Of a DNA stretch of 64,000 nt, positions 16,508-25,495 are shown piece by piece (within the stretch, counting starts at the first letter, position 1; every line of letters begins with the position of its first letter). This DNA is from Natronoplasma sp964602715. GTDB lineage: Archaea; Thermoplasmatota; Thermoplasmata; Halarchaeoplasmatales; Halarchaeoplasmataceae. The stretch lies in the NCBI GenBank assembly GCA_964602715.1, contig CAZRSB010000005.1, positions 7,178 to 71,177 of the forward strand, in the 5' to 3' direction. Below the pieces are notes generated by a model. It was not told the origin of the DNA. It worked only from the letters and a program-made list of their open reading frames with translations, and ran no database searches. Both the position numbers and the translations under genes were made by a program.

Positions 16508-16891
16508 ATGGAAAAAAAGATCTCTCTGCGGGTGTCAGACGAAGACCTTGAAGTCATCGATTCATTCATAGCAAGACATGACTTCAGTAATCGATCTGAA
16601 TTTTTGAGAGAGGCAGCTTTAGAGTATATAGAGCGTTATGAACCACCTGTCGGACAGGAAGAAGTACCTCAAAGGATCACATTGCCTAAACAGATCAAAA
16701 ATAACATACATTATCTGATCAATGTTGGTCATTACAACGACTGGCAGGATGCAGTTCATGAATTAGTTAGAGAGGGATTACTTAGTGAAGACATCGAAAA
16801 ACTGAAAAAGCAATATGATACAGTAGGGGAATTGAGCAGTAAAGTGGAGTCTTTTAAGAGGATGGCGGAAGAAGAGTATATGAAAAGATGA
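16508..16891 (+). CDS. Ribbon-helix-helix regulator upstream of FtsZ homologue
   Basis: 127 residues. An N-terminal ribbon-helix-helix domain (KKISLRVSDEDLEVIDSFI, then RHDFSNRSEFLREAALEYI) is followed by a second segment (about 55-95: PQRITLPKQIKNNIHYLI, NDWQDAVHELVREGLL) with the same strand-helix-helix rhythm, so it may hold two such domains. It sits 52 bp upstream of an FtsZ-family gene. Halophilic archaea have a comparable arrangement, in which the small regulator CdrS is cotranscribed with ftsZ2 and controls cell division; a similar job here is inference. Confidence 0.8.
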   Translation: MEKKISLRVSDEDLEVIDSFIARHDFSNRSEFLREAALEYIERYEPPVGQEEVPQRITLPKQIKNNIHYLINVGHYNDWQDAVHELVREGLLSEDIEKLKKQYDTVGELSSKVESFKRMAEEEYMKR

Positions 16892-16943
16892 TCCCGTTAT
16901 TGTAGGTGGAACATACGACCCCCTAATATCGGAGGATTAATAG

Positions 16944-17789
16944 ATGGAAGATAAGAACCCCGAATACCCTGGACCTGATGAAGAATTTATAAGTGAAACG
17001 GCAGAACAAGTACTAGACTCTCTATTGTATGATGCAAACATCTTCGTTGTAGGTGTTGGCGGATGTGGATGCAACGCTGTTGAATATATAACGGATCAAG
17101 AAATGGAAAGTGTAAAAACAATAGCGATAAACACAGATGAAAGAGTCCTAGGAAGCCTAAATGCAGATAAACAGATGCTAATAGGTAAAGAAGTAACCGA
17201 TGGGAAAGGAGCTAATGGAGATCCTTCAGTAGGAAGGAGAGCCGCTGAGCAGAGTGAAGGCCAAATATTGAAAGCTATAGATGACGCGGATATGATCGTT
17301 TTAGTAGCCGGCGTCGGTGGAGGAACCGGTGGAGGAGCTTCTAAAGTGATAGCGGATATTGCTAGAAGAAATGGAAAGATGGTAGTTACTTATGCTGTGA
17401 TGCCATTTACAGTCGAGAAGACGAGATACGAAGTTGCCGAAAACACTCTAGAGAATATATCACAGAGGAGTCATGCAACTACTGTTTTCGAAAACGATGA
17501 AACCCTGGTAAGAAGTGATGAAAAAGCTAGTGATGGATTTGGTATGGCTGACAGGATGCTTCATAGACTTGTAAAAAAACTGAAGATGAGCTATATTAGA
17601 GAATTTTTCGAAGAAATTGGATTAGACGCTGTTGGGTTATCTGAAAGCGTTGCCGATTTTGAAGAAGAAGAAAAAGAGAAAAAACCACAAGACCTTCCTG
17701 TACTTGAAGCATTAAAATACGTGAGTGAAAGTGACGAGGAAAAAAAGGAACCCAAACTAGATAATACGCTAGAAAGTTACACTCCCTAA
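16944..17789 (+). CDS. FtsZ-family GTPase lacking the C-terminal domain
   Basis: 281 residues against about 350-400 for FtsZ. The nucleotide-binding half is clear: VVGVGGCGCNAVEYI, AINTDERVL, GKGANGDPSVGRRAAEQS, the tubulin signature AGVGGGTGGGASKVIADIA, and YAVMPFTVEKTRYEVAENTL. After the central helix (ADRMLHRLVKKLKMSYI) the expected T7 loop (NLDFAD type), which completes the neighbour's GTPase site, is not recognisable. An acidic Glu/Lys-rich tail replaces the second domain. It may not form ordinary filaments. GGAGG precedes the start. Confidence 0.85.
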   Translation: MEDKNPEYPGPDEEFISETAEQVLDSLLYDANIFVVGVGGCGCNAVEYITDQEMESVKTIAINTDERVLGSLNADKQMLIGKEVTDGKGANGDPSVGRRAAEQSEGQILKAIDDADMIVLVAGVGGGTGGGASKVIADIARRNGKMVVTYAVMPFTVEKTRYEVAENTLENISQRSHATTVFENDETLVRSDEKASDGFGMADRMLHRLVKKLKMSYIREFFEEIGLDAVGLSESVADFEEEEKEKKPQDLPVLEALKYVSESDEEKKEPKLDNTLESYTP

Positions 17790-17915
17790 AAGTTCTGAAA
17801 AAACTTTTATTTCTTCTCTTTTTTAAATATTATTGTTTAATAATTCATAGGTCTTATCGAATTGGATCTTTCACTTTCTTTAGAATAAAATAGAAAATTT
17901 TTCCCTCGATATATG

Positions 17916-18398
17916 TTATCGATTGCTCAAGGAAGTTTCTTCTGTGCTCATTACCTCGATACTATCGGGATCTCTTTCCCACTCTTCATCAACATATTCT
18001 GTTTCGACAATAGTCGATATACCACCTCTAACATTCCAATCTCCTCTAACTTTCATATACCTAGGTTCTATACGCTCTACGAGATCTTTTAAGATTTTAT
18101 TAGTTGCGGTTTCATGATATATCTCTTTATCTCGATAACTCACAAAATAAAATTTTAAAGATTTCAATTCTATCAGATATTCATTAGGGATATAGGTGAT
18201 AGAGATAGTTGCAAAATCTGGTTGTTTGGGCTTATCAGGGCAAAGACATGTAAATTCTGGACTGACGATCTTGATTTTATAATCTTTTTCTTTAAACTTG
18301 TTTTTGATTGTTTTCAATTTCATCTTATCACATAAGGTAAAAAAAGCAGTATAATTAATTCTTTCTTTTACAAAAACATTCCTCGCATGCTTCACCAT
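17916..18398 (-). CDS. queF: QueF-family preQ0 reductase (or archaeosine-forming relative)
   Basis: Tunnelling-fold protein. SPEFTCLCPDKPKQPDFATI carries the thioimide-forming Cys and the catalytic Asp of QueF, ELKSLKFYFVSYRD matches the NADPH-associated QueF motif, and RGDWNVRGGIST is the conserved C-terminal strand. In bacteria QueF makes preQ1 for queuosine; some archaea use a QueF-like protein to make archaeosine from preQ0. The intact motif favours reductase-like features. Start uncertain: ATG 18323 (135 residues, GTGAT upstream) fits the family length better than ATG 18398. Confidence 0.85.
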   Translation of the reverse strand: MVKHARNVFVKERINYTAFFTLCDKMKLKTIKNKFKEKDYKIKIVSPEFTCLCPDKPKQPDFATISITYIPNEYLIELKSLKFYFVSYRDKEIYHETATNKILKDLVERIEPRYMKVRGDWNVRGGISTIVETEYVDEEWERDPDSIEVMSTEETSLSNR

Positions 18399-18481
18399 TT
18401 GCTACTCTCAAAGTTTATATATGGGTACTAATATTTAGAAATCCTTCCTATTCAGTTCATTGTATATTGGAGTGATCATGT

Positions 18482-19429
18482 ATGAAAACAGCATTAGTCG
18501 CATTGGGTGGAAATTCACTAAAAAAACCAGAAGATGAAGGGACTGCAGAAGAACAGTTTGAGATGATGGATAAAACATGTGATTTATTAGCTGAAATGAT
18601 CAAAGGTGGTTATGATCTTGTTTTGACACATGGAAATGGTCCTCAGGTAGGAAATATTTTAATCCAAAATGAAAATGCTTCTGATATTGTACCTCCGATG
18701 CCATTAGATATTTGTGTAGCCCAATCCCAGGGTCAGATAGGATATATGTTTCAACAAACTTTGAAAAAAAAACTAGCTGAAAAAGGTGTAAATAGAAGTG
18801 TTTCTAGTATAATTACCCAAGTAGAAGTGGATAAAGATGATCCCGCTTTTGATGAACCCTCAAAATACGTTGGCCCCATCTATTCTCAAGAGGAAGCTGA
18901 AAAACTGAAAAAGGACAAAGATTGGAATATAAAAAAAACAGCTACTGGAGATTATCGCAGAGTTGTTCCATCTCCACGACCTAAAAAGATTATCGAATCG
19001 GAGACCATAGAAGAACTAGTTTTTAGTGAAAAAAATAATCACATTGTGATCTGTTCGGGCGGCGGAGGAGTCCCCGTGATATCTGAAAACAACAAATTGA
19101 AAGGAGTTGAAGGAGTGATCGATAAAGATAGGGCAAGTTCTGTTCTCGCTACAGACATAGATGAAGAATTTCTCATAATGCTGACGAATGTGGATAACGT
19201 GTATATAAATTACAACAAAAAGGATGAGAAAAAACTAGATTCTTTGACTGTGAATGAAGCTAAAAAGTATCTCGAAGAAGGTCAATTCCCTTCAGGTAGT
19301 ATGGGACCCAAGATAGAAGCTTCGATCTATTTTTTGGAAAATGGAGGACAAAAAGTACTTATCACAAGTCCTGAAAATTTAAACGAAGCATTAAAAAAGA
19401 AATCAGGTACTTACATATATCCTGAGTGA
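18482..19429 (+). CDS. arcC: Carbamate kinase
   Basis: 315 residues. Interconverts carbamoyl phosphate plus ADP with carbamate plus ATP. Signatures: ALVALGGNSLKKPE, VLTHGNGPQVGNILIQNE, QSQGQIGYMFQQTL, RRVVPSPRPKKI, VICSGGGGVPVI, GVIDKDRASSVLA and GSMGPKIEAS. Usually associated with arginine deiminase or purine/urea-type fermentation, but no partner is in the window. It overlaps the following aminotransferase by 4 bp, so the two are co-expressed. GGAGTGATC lies upstream. Confidence 0.93.
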   Translation: MKTALVALGGNSLKKPEDEGTAEEQFEMMDKTCDLLAEMIKGGYDLVLTHGNGPQVGNILIQNENASDIVPPMPLDICVAQSQGQIGYMFQQTLKKKLAEKGVNRSVSSIITQVEVDKDDPAFDEPSKYVGPIYSQEEAEKLKKDKDWNIKKTATGDYRRVVPSPRPKKIIESETIEELVFSEKNNHIVICSGGGGVPVISENNKLKGVEGVIDKDRASSVLATDIDEEFLIMLTNVDNVYINYNKKDEKKLDSLTVNEAKKYLEEGQFPSGSMGPKIEASIYFLENGGQKVLITSPENLNEALKKKSGTYIYPE

Positions 19430-20565
19430 AAAAGATGACCGGAGCAGATCGGGTCAATTGCCTATCTGAATCTGTGATTAGGGAGATGACTAGGAAGGCA
19501 AAAAAACACGGAGCTATCAACTTATCTCAAGGTTATCCAGATTTTCCTATTAGTGATGAAGTAATAAAAGAAGCAAAAAGGGCAATAGATCAGGATATGA
19601 ACCAATATTCCATCACATGGGGTTTGGAGGAATTGAGAAAAAAAGTTTCTGAAAAGTTAAAATCTTTTAACGATTTGGGTTATGATCCTACATATGAAAT
19701 CACTATTACTTGTGGTTCTAGCGAAGCTATGATGTCGAGTAGTCTTGGTCTAATAAACAATGATGATGAGATTTTAGTTTTTCAACCATTTTATGAAAAT
19801 TATGTTCCCGCTATCACAATGGCCTCTGGAAAACCAAAATTTACCACAATAGATGAAGATTTAGGTATAGATGAAGAGGATATCAAAAAAAAGGTATCTA
19901 AGAACACGAAGATGATTGTACTGAACACTCCTCATAATCCTTCAGGGAAGGTTTTTGGAAAAGATGATTTAAAATTTATCAGAGACATCTGTGTCGATAA
20001 TGATATCTTATTGATAAGTGATGAGATATATGAAAAGATGGTTTATGAAGGAGAGCATATCTCACCTGCAACTCTTCCAGATATGAAGGAAAGAACGATC
20101 ACTATAGGAGGATTTTCAAAGATATACTCAGTTACAGGGTGGAGAGTAGGTTATGCTGCAACGACTGAAAAATTGATGAAGCCTATCCGCAAAGTTCACG
20201 ATTATACGACAGTTTGTGCTCCGACACCATTCCAAAAGGCAGCTATACGAGCATTGAATCTATCCTCAGATTATTACGAAGAGATGCTCGACTACTATAA
20301 AAGAGGTAGAGAAATAGTTTTTGAGGGATTGATCGATACTAGGATGAAACCAGTAAAACCTGAGGGAGCTTATTACATGTTAGCAAGTATAGAGAATTAC
20401 GATATGACAGATAAAGAATTCGTTCACTGGCTTGTCAAAGATAAAGGTGTTGCAGTTGTTCCTGGATCATCATTCTATTCTGAAGGTGGAGAGGATCTGG
20501 TTAGATTCTGTTTCTCTCAAGAGATCGATCTATTAAAAGAGGCTATGAAGAGAATTGAAGAATAG
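19426..20565 (+). CDS. Class I/II PLP-dependent aminotransferase
   Basis: 379 residues. Family motifs: INLSQGYPDFPISDEV, YSITWGLEELRKKV, LNTPHNPSGKVF, LISDEIYEKMVYEG and the PLP lysine in GGFSKIYSVTGWRVGY; the C-terminal arginine lies in DLVRFCFSQE. Resembles archaeal aspartate/aromatic and kynurenine-type aminotransferases. Substrate not predictable; linked by overlap to carbamate kinase, so an amino-acid degradation role is possible. Confidence 0.85.
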   Translation: MKKMTGADRVNCLSESVIREMTRKAKKHGAINLSQGYPDFPISDEVIKEAKRAIDQDMNQYSITWGLEELRKKVSEKLKSFNDLGYDPTYEITITCGSSEAMMSSSLGLINNDDEILVFQPFYENYVPAITMASGKPKFTTIDEDLGIDEEDIKKKVSKNTKMIVLNTPHNPSGKVFGKDDLKFIRDICVDNDILLISDEIYEKMVYEGEHISPATLPDMKERTITIGGFSKIYSVTGWRVGYAATTEKLMKPIRKVHDYTTVCAPTPFQKAAIRALNLSSDYYEEMLDYYKRGREIVFEGLIDTRMKPVKPEGAYYMLASIENYDMTDKEFVHWLVKDKGVAVVPGSSFYSEGGEDLVRFCFSQEIDLLKEAMKRIEE

Positions 20566-20570
20566 ATTTT

Positions 20571-21083
20571 TCACTCTAAGATGTCACCTGGTTTTCTAAA
20601 TTCTCCACTCCAATAAAGAACTGAATTTTCTCTATCCATCTTTTTAGATTTCCAAGATTTCAATACTTTCCCGATGAACCAATAATGGTCTCCTGTTTCG
20701 ATCTTCTTCTCGAGTTCACATTCAAAAGATAATGGACATTCCTTTACAGTGGGTATTACAGTTTTTCCACTTTGATCTTTTGAAAGACCAAATTTTTTGA
20801 ACTTATCTACATCCTTTCCCGTTGTACTTCCGCATCCTTTTATCTCTTCTAACATCTGTTCGTTAGGAACATTTACAGTGAATTGCTCCTTCTCATCTAT
20901 TAAGGAAAAAGAATGTCTCTCTGGGGCTATACCTACTCCTATCATCGGAGGGTCAAAAGAAAATACATGGGTAAGAGCAACCGTTATAAGATTTGATTTA
21001 TTCCCTGCTCCACAGCCAACTAAAACAGTTGGAAATGGAGGTAAAAAGCGAATTCCGTCCTTGGGTGGCAATTCTTCTTTCAT
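20571..21083 (-). CDS. Flavin reductase-like (flavoredoxin) protein
   Basis: 170 residues, FMN-binding split-barrel fold of the flavoredoxin type. Visible motifs are FPTVLVGCGAGNKSNLITVA, FDPPMIGVGIAPERHSFSLI, FTVNVPNEQM and ECELEKKIETGDHYWFIGKV. Such proteins bind FMN and reduce flavins or transfer electrons in anaerobes. It ends five bases after the aminotransferase stop and converges with it. Partner unknown. Confidence 0.82.
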   Translation of the reverse strand: MKEELPPKDGIRFLPPFPTVLVGCGAGNKSNLITVALTHVFSFDPPMIGVGIAPERHSFSLIDEKEQFTVNVPNEQMLEEIKGCGSTTGKDVDKFKKFGLSKDQSGKTVIPTVKECPLSFECELEKKIETGDHYWFIGKVLKSWKSKKMDRENSVLYWSGEFRKPGDILE

Positions 21084-21140
21084 GTTTACAGATATACAAT
21101 AGGCCTAATAATTCTTCTCCTGAATCATTCCTACCTTAAA

Positions 21141-21152
21141 AGATTTATATAT
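21141..21152 (+). promoter_or_regulatory. TATA box of hisS
   Basis: AGATTTATATAT lies about 25 bp before ATG 21174, predicting a leaderless hisS transcript and supporting that start over TTG 21156. Confidence 0.6.
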
Positions 21153-21173
21153 CAATTGTACCTAAGAGAAAAT

Positions 21174-22412
21174 ATGATTGAAAGACCGCGTGGAACGAGA
21201 GACCTGAAACCAGAGATTATGGAATCAAGACGATGGTTAGAGAGCAAACTTAGAGAAAAAGCTGAGAGTTATGGATACAGAGAAGTATTGACCCCTACAT
21301 TTGAGCATACAGACCTTTTTCTTGAAAAATCAGGCCCCTCAATAGTGGAAGAGATTTACTCTTTTAAAGATAAAGGAGGAAGAAAGATAGCTTTGAGACC
21401 AGAGTTCACCGCTTCAGTTATGAGGATGTTTTCGCAGTGTCTTAGAGAAGAACCCAAACCTCTAAAATTATACTATTTTGGATCCGCTTTTAGATACGAA
21501 AGACCACAATCAGGAAGATACAGGGAATTCTGGCATTTTGGAACCGAATTGATAGGTGCAGGATCACCTAAAGCCGATGCAGAGAACATCGCTCTAGCTT
21601 TTAACTCTATAAAAGAATCAGGTTTAGAAGAAATGGAGATGAGAATTTCTCACCTTCAGATATTAGAGGATTATTTAAGATCTCATGATATCTCAAGGGA
21701 AGATAGGGAAGAGATCTACCATATAATAGATAAACAAGAGGAAAATGAGGAATTATTAAATAAGTTCGATCTTGACGAGATTTTTTTTGAATTATTAGAT
21801 GCTCCCTTTGAAAGCATCCCTGACCTTATCGGAGAAACTGAAGCTTACAAGTATCTAAAAGAAGTGTTGGATTACCTTTCTTATTATGGAATCACAGGAA
21901 AAGATTTTGAAATAGACTTAAGGACTGTAAGGGGTTTGGATTACTACACAGGTGTTGTTTTTGAGATCGATGCAGAAAAATTAGGTGCTGAAAAACAGAT
22001 ATGTGGTGGTGGAGATTATAACCTAGGAGATCTATTTGGTATAGATATATCTTCTAAAGGGTTTGCAATAGGTTTTGATAGACTTCATCTTGCGTTGGAA
22101 AAAGAGAAAGAATTAGCCGGTTCAAAAAGGAAGGGTTGTTATATCATACCAATAGGTGAAGAGAGTCAAGAGTATGCATACGATGTGTTGTTTGATCTAA
22201 GAGCTGAAAAAATCAAAACAGACATAGATCTAAAAGATCGAAATATAGGTAAAGCTTTAGGATTCGCTGATAAGACAGAATTCAAGTATTCATTACTTAT
22301 CGGAGAAGATGAAGTAAAAAACAAAAAGGTCGCTTTAAAGGATATGGATACAGGTGAACAGATCCAAATCGATAAAGATAAAATAGTAGATGAGGTCAAG
22401 TCTGATGGTTGA
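21174..22412 (+). CDS. hisS: Histidyl-tRNA synthetase
   Basis: 412 residues, class II aminoacyl-tRNA synthetase. Start MIERPRGTRDLKPE; motif 1 region YREVLTPTFEHTDLFL; motif 2 in RYERPQSGRYREFWHFGTE; histidine-specific RTVRGLDYYTGVVFEI; motif 3 in GFAIGFDRLHLAL; a C-terminal anticodon-binding domain (about 320-412). The ATG at 21174 sits where transcription should start from the TATA box, so the mRNA is probably leaderless. Overlaps the DUF2085 gene by 8 bp. Confidence 0.95.
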   Translation: MIERPRGTRDLKPEIMESRRWLESKLREKAESYGYREVLTPTFEHTDLFLEKSGPSIVEEIYSFKDKGGRKIALRPEFTASVMRMFSQCLREEPKPLKLYYFGSAFRYERPQSGRYREFWHFGTELIGAGSPKADAENIALAFNSIKESGLEEMEMRISHLQILEDYLRSHDISREDREEIYHIIDKQEENEELLNKFDLDEIFFELLDAPFESIPDLIGETEAYKYLKEVLDYLSYYGITGKDFEIDLRTVRGLDYYTGVVFEIDAEKLGAEKQICGGGDYNLGDLFGIDISSKGFAIGFDRLHLALEKEKELAGSKRKGCYIIPIGEESQEYAYDVLFDLRAEKIKTDIDLKDRNIGKALGFADKTEFKYSLLIGEDEVKNKKVALKDMDTGEQIQIDKDKIVDEVKSDG

Positions 22413-23028
22413 TTTAAGTACTAAATATCTCACTGGTCGCGTCAATAAAATAGTTCTGATATTGGCGATCTTAACGATTATTTATACTTCTAGTCTTTTT
22501 GTGGCTCCATTGACACTAGAGTCAGGTACAGTTGAGGAACTAGATGGAGCTGCTAATAGAGTGGTTTATAGAGAAGAATGGGATGAATTACATATGTATC
22601 ATCGAGCTATATATTATTTTGGTGATTTTAATTGTCATCAAAAACATTATCGATCTTATAGTTTGGGAGGAAATCAGATGCCAGTTTGTTCAAGAGATGT
22701 AGGCATCTTTGTGGGGGCTAGTATTGGCCTATTATTGATGAGTTTTGCCCGAGGTGCAAAAGATTACAAAGATATATTGATCGAAAACATGAATTTAGAT
22801 CCTACTATGTCAGATGATAAGAAAGTAGTGATCTTATTGATAATTGGAGCAATTCTAGCTTTGCCTCTTATTCTCGATGGGAGCATACAGATGGTAACTG
22901 ATTATGAGAGTTTTAATGAATTTAGAACTTTTACAGGTCTTCTTTTTGGATTTGGATTTTCTGTCTTCGTATCCTCCTTGCTCCTTTCATTACCTATAGT
23001 TGAGAGATATGATGAAACTCATCAATAA
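22405..23028 (+). CDS. DUF2085 membrane protein
   Basis: 207 residues with about four hydrophobic helices (near 18-36, 100-118, 140-158 and 180-198). The family signature is the loop FNCHQKHYRSYSLGGNQMPV followed by CSRDVGIFVGA: paired Cys-His residues that may bind a metal. Function unknown for the family. ATG 22405 is preferred over 22390; either way it overlaps the end of hisS and is co-transcribed. Confidence 0.8.
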   Translation: MVDLSTKYLTGRVNKIVLILAILTIIYTSSLFVAPLTLESGTVEELDGAANRVVYREEWDELHMYHRAIYYFGDFNCHQKHYRSYSLGGNQMPVCSRDVGIFVGASIGLLLMSFARGAKDYKDILIENMNLDPTMSDDKKVVILLIIGAILALPLILDGSIQMVTDYESFNEFRTFTGLLFGFGFSVFVSSLLLSLPIVERYDETHQ

Positions 23029-23103
23029 AAGATGCGAATATTAGAGGAAATGTAAGGCAAAGCTTAAATACGAATTACTAACTCCCAAGCGTGAGGAATT
23101 ACG

Positions 23104-23484
23104 ATGACTCACTGGCAAGGTAAATCCAAACGTAAGATAACAGGCGGAAAAAGAGTATATCATCGAAAAAAAAGAAAGTTCGAGATCAGCAGCGATTATG
23201 AATTTCCAGTGATAGCTGAAGATAGGAGAAAAATTATAAAATCTAGAGGTGGAAATCATAAAGTCCGAGTGGTCGGATCGGAGAGAGCTAATGTAGCTGA
23301 CCACAACGGAAATGTAGAGGAACTAGAGATCAAGAACGTAAGTGAAAATCCAGCCAATCCTAACTACGTTCAGAGAAATATATTGACTAAGGGCGCTATA
23401 ATCGAAACAGAAAAGGGCAAAGCTAAAATAACATCACGACCTGGTCAAAATGGAGTAATAAATGCTGTTCTGATCGAGGATTGA
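23104..23484 (+). CDS. rps8e: 30S ribosomal protein S8e
   Basis: 126 residues. Archaeal/eukaryotic S8e: HWQGKSKRKITGGKRVYHRK at the N-terminus, then VRVVGSERANVAD and the C-terminal NPANPNYVQRNILTKGAIIE and GKAKITSRPGQNGVINAVLI. The N-terminal basic part contacts rRNA. Followed after one base by SRP19, a pairing common in archaea. Confidence 0.96.
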   Translation: MTHWQGKSKRKITGGKRVYHRKKRKFEISSDYEFPVIAEDRRKIIKSRGGNHKVRVVGSERANVADHNGNVEELEIKNVSENPANPNYVQRNILTKGAIIETEKGKAKITSRPGQNGVINAVLIED

Positions 23485-23485
23485 G

Positions 23486-23779
23486 ATGGTTAGGAAAGAG
23501 AGAAAAACCTGGATAATTTATCCAGAATATTTCGATAAGACTCGTTCGAGATCTGAAAGCCGAAAAGTACCTATAGATATGGCTATCGACTCTCCAAAAA
23601 TAGAAGATTTAGGGGAAATTTTTGACGAAATGGACATCCCCAATCGGATTGAAGAGCATCAGCACCATCCATCAAATTGGTTTAAAAAGAAAGGAAGAAT
23701 TATCATTCCCAAGCAAAAAGGCAGCAAACTGGACCTTTTAAAAAAAGTTGGGAAGAAGTTGAAAAACTCACGAAAATAA
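23486..23779 (+). CDS. srp19: Signal recognition particle 19 kDa protein
   Basis: 97 residues. SRP19 family: WIIYPEYFDKTRSRSESRKV, then IDSPKIEDLGEIFDEM and the basic C-terminus GRIIIPKQKGSKLDLLKK. It binds 7S RNA and enables SRP54 loading. Starts immediately after the S8e stop, with the ribosome site inside the S8e end. The 7S RNA itself was not found in the window. Confidence 0.93.
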   Translation: MVRKERKTWIIYPEYFDKTRSRSESRKVPIDMAIDSPKIEDLGEIFDEMDIPNRIEEHQHHPSNWFKKKGRIIIPKQKGSKLDLLKKVGKKLKNSRK

Positions 23780-23783
23780 AATA

Positions 23784-24827
23784 TCATGGGGTTTCTCTTT
23801 TTATTCTCAAATAATCAACACCTTCATCTTTGATTTTAGCGTAAAGAAAACTTTTTCTTACACTATGTGCTACCCTTACAGCTCTACTCACCTGATACCA
23901 CTCACATTCATAGTTCTCATCGACGGGCTGAACTATATACTCAGCGTGAGTATTATCTGGTTTATCATCATAGACTCTAAAAGGAGCACCATATTTAAAT
24001 CCAGTTTTTGGGATCAAACTTCTCTCTCTCATATCTTTATAAACCTTGTATTCGACCTCAAATTTTTCTATTCTTTTTTTGTACATGGCTTTCAACTCAT
24101 CAGCTTCCACTTCTTCATCGGTTTCTATACGCCTGACTTTCAACGAACTTTTTTCTGTAAGATATAGTGTTTCATAGGTCGATAATCTGAGAGTTTCGTT
24201 GTCTTTAAACCCGTAAAACTGTTCATCGTGTAGCGATTGAAAATCCTCTTTTACTATAGTTTTATCTCCAAATAGGACTCCTTCGAGGGGGTTTTTTATT
24301 TTTTGACCTACCTCTCCCTTTAAGTCAATCGTCGAAAATAAGTAATAAGTGATATCACCTTCTTCATCTACTAAAGCTGTCATCATGGTTTTATTCAAAT
24401 TTGAGATCTTGTTTTTATCTTCTATTATTTTATTGATCTTAAAGATGTCATTTTCTCTATATGAGCACAACCAATACTTTGTAGGAGTCTTGCTAGGTCC
24501 TCCTCCTCTTGGAAAAATCCTAAAAGATGCGGGATCAGATGCTTTTTTCAGTACATATCCCCTTCTCCTCATATCTTTGTATGGGAGGTACTCTCTATGA
24601 AAATCGTCTTCTGGAATCTTTCCTATTATATCTTCTTTTTCTAATGGATCTCCTGATCCGTCTTCAATTTCGAGCCGGTCAGTTTCTAAAAGATATAAAC
24701 CTTCGTACAGATCAAGTTCTAACCCATTGTTAGAAAGAGGTTTTCCGAAGTACCCTTTATTGTAAAGGCGGTTGCCTTTTTTTCCGTCTCGAACCAAAAT
24801 TTTATCGTTTTTTAGTTCTCCTGTCAA
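23784..24827 (-). CDS. endA: tRNA-splicing endonuclease, two-repeat type
   Basis: 347 residues, about twice the minimal archaeal subunit. The C-terminal repeat carries the catalytic residues: Tyr in FKYGAPFRVYDD, His in DNTHAEYIVQPV and Lys in VRKSFLYAKI. The N-terminal repeat keeps the fold (YKDMRRRGYVLKK, SFRIFPRGG, TKYWLCSY) but not the active site. This duplicated layout acts as a homodimer in other archaea and cuts bulge-helix-bulge introns. Converges with SRP19, four bases apart. Confidence 0.93.
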   Translation of the reverse strand: MTGELKNDKILVRDGKKGNRLYNKGYFGKPLSNNGLELDLYEGLYLLETDRLEIEDGSGDPLEKEDIIGKIPEDDFHREYLPYKDMRRRGYVLKKASDPASFRIFPRGGGPSKTPTKYWLCSYRENDIFKINKIIEDKNKISNLNKTMMTALVDEEGDITYYLFSTIDLKGEVGQKIKNPLEGVLFGDKTIVKEDFQSLHDEQFYGFKDNETLRLSTYETLYLTEKSSLKVRRIETDEEVEADELKAMYKKRIEKFEVEYKVYKDMRERSLIPKTGFKYGAPFRVYDDKPDNTHAEYIVQPVDENYECEWYQVSRAVRVAHSVRKSFLYAKIKDEGVDYLRIKRETP

Positions 24828-24883
24828 GTATGATCACTCAATGTTAAGGAAAGGAATTATAAAAGTATGTTCTTTATCGATAG

Positions 24884-25495
24884 ATGATGTCAACTAAATT
24901 CCTCGTTATATCTGATATCCACGGTAACGAAAGAAGTTTAAATAAAATTAAAGCTTGTTATCATAAGTATGATCCTGATTTTTCCGTGATCTGTGGAGAT
25001 ATAACTAATTTTGGTCCATTTCAAGATGCAGTTAAAATATTGGAAAGAATCCCTACGGATATAATAGGGATAATAGGTAACTGTGATCCAAACAGTGTGA
25101 TCCAAGCTTATGAAGAAGTGGAAGAAGAATATATTGAATTAAAACTGACGGAAAAAGAGGGATTAGATTTCATTGGATTATCTGGTTCCTCATATTCTGA
25201 TGACAAACTCAAAACCTTTGAAAAGAGAGCGGGATCCGCTGATGTGTTTGTCTTACATCAACCTCCTTACAATACATTAGATAAAACTTCAAAAGGAAAA
25301 CACATAGGAGATAAATATCTAAGAACTATCATTCAGAATAAGGAACCAAAATTGGTTCTTTCCGGTCATGTACATGAGAGTAGAGGGATTGTAGAAAAAG
25401 AGGAGACTATGTTTATGAATCCGGGACCTGCAATGGAAGATAAACTAGGTTTGGTAAAAATAAAACAGAATAAGTTAATACCTAAATTAATTTAG
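24884..25495 (+). CDS. Calcineurin-like metallophosphoesterase
   Basis: 203 residues. Metal-binding signatures: VISDIHGNERSL, VICGDITNFGP, GNCDP, VLHQPPYN and SGHVHESRG, with FMNPGP typical of the YfcE/MJ0936 group of small phosphodiesterases. Substrate unknown. Divergent from endA with 56 bp between starts; TTATAAAAG near 24855 would be its TATA box, giving a nearly leaderless message. Confidence 0.87.
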   Translation: MMSTKFLVISDIHGNERSLNKIKACYHKYDPDFSVICGDITNFGPFQDAVKILERIPTDIIGIIGNCDPNSVIQAYEEVEEEYIELKLTEKEGLDFIGLSGSSYSDDKLKTFEKRAGSADVFVLHQPPYNTLDKTSKGKHIGDKYLRTIIQNKEPKLVLSGHVHESRGIVEKEETMFMNPGPAMEDKLGLVKIKQNKLIPKLI

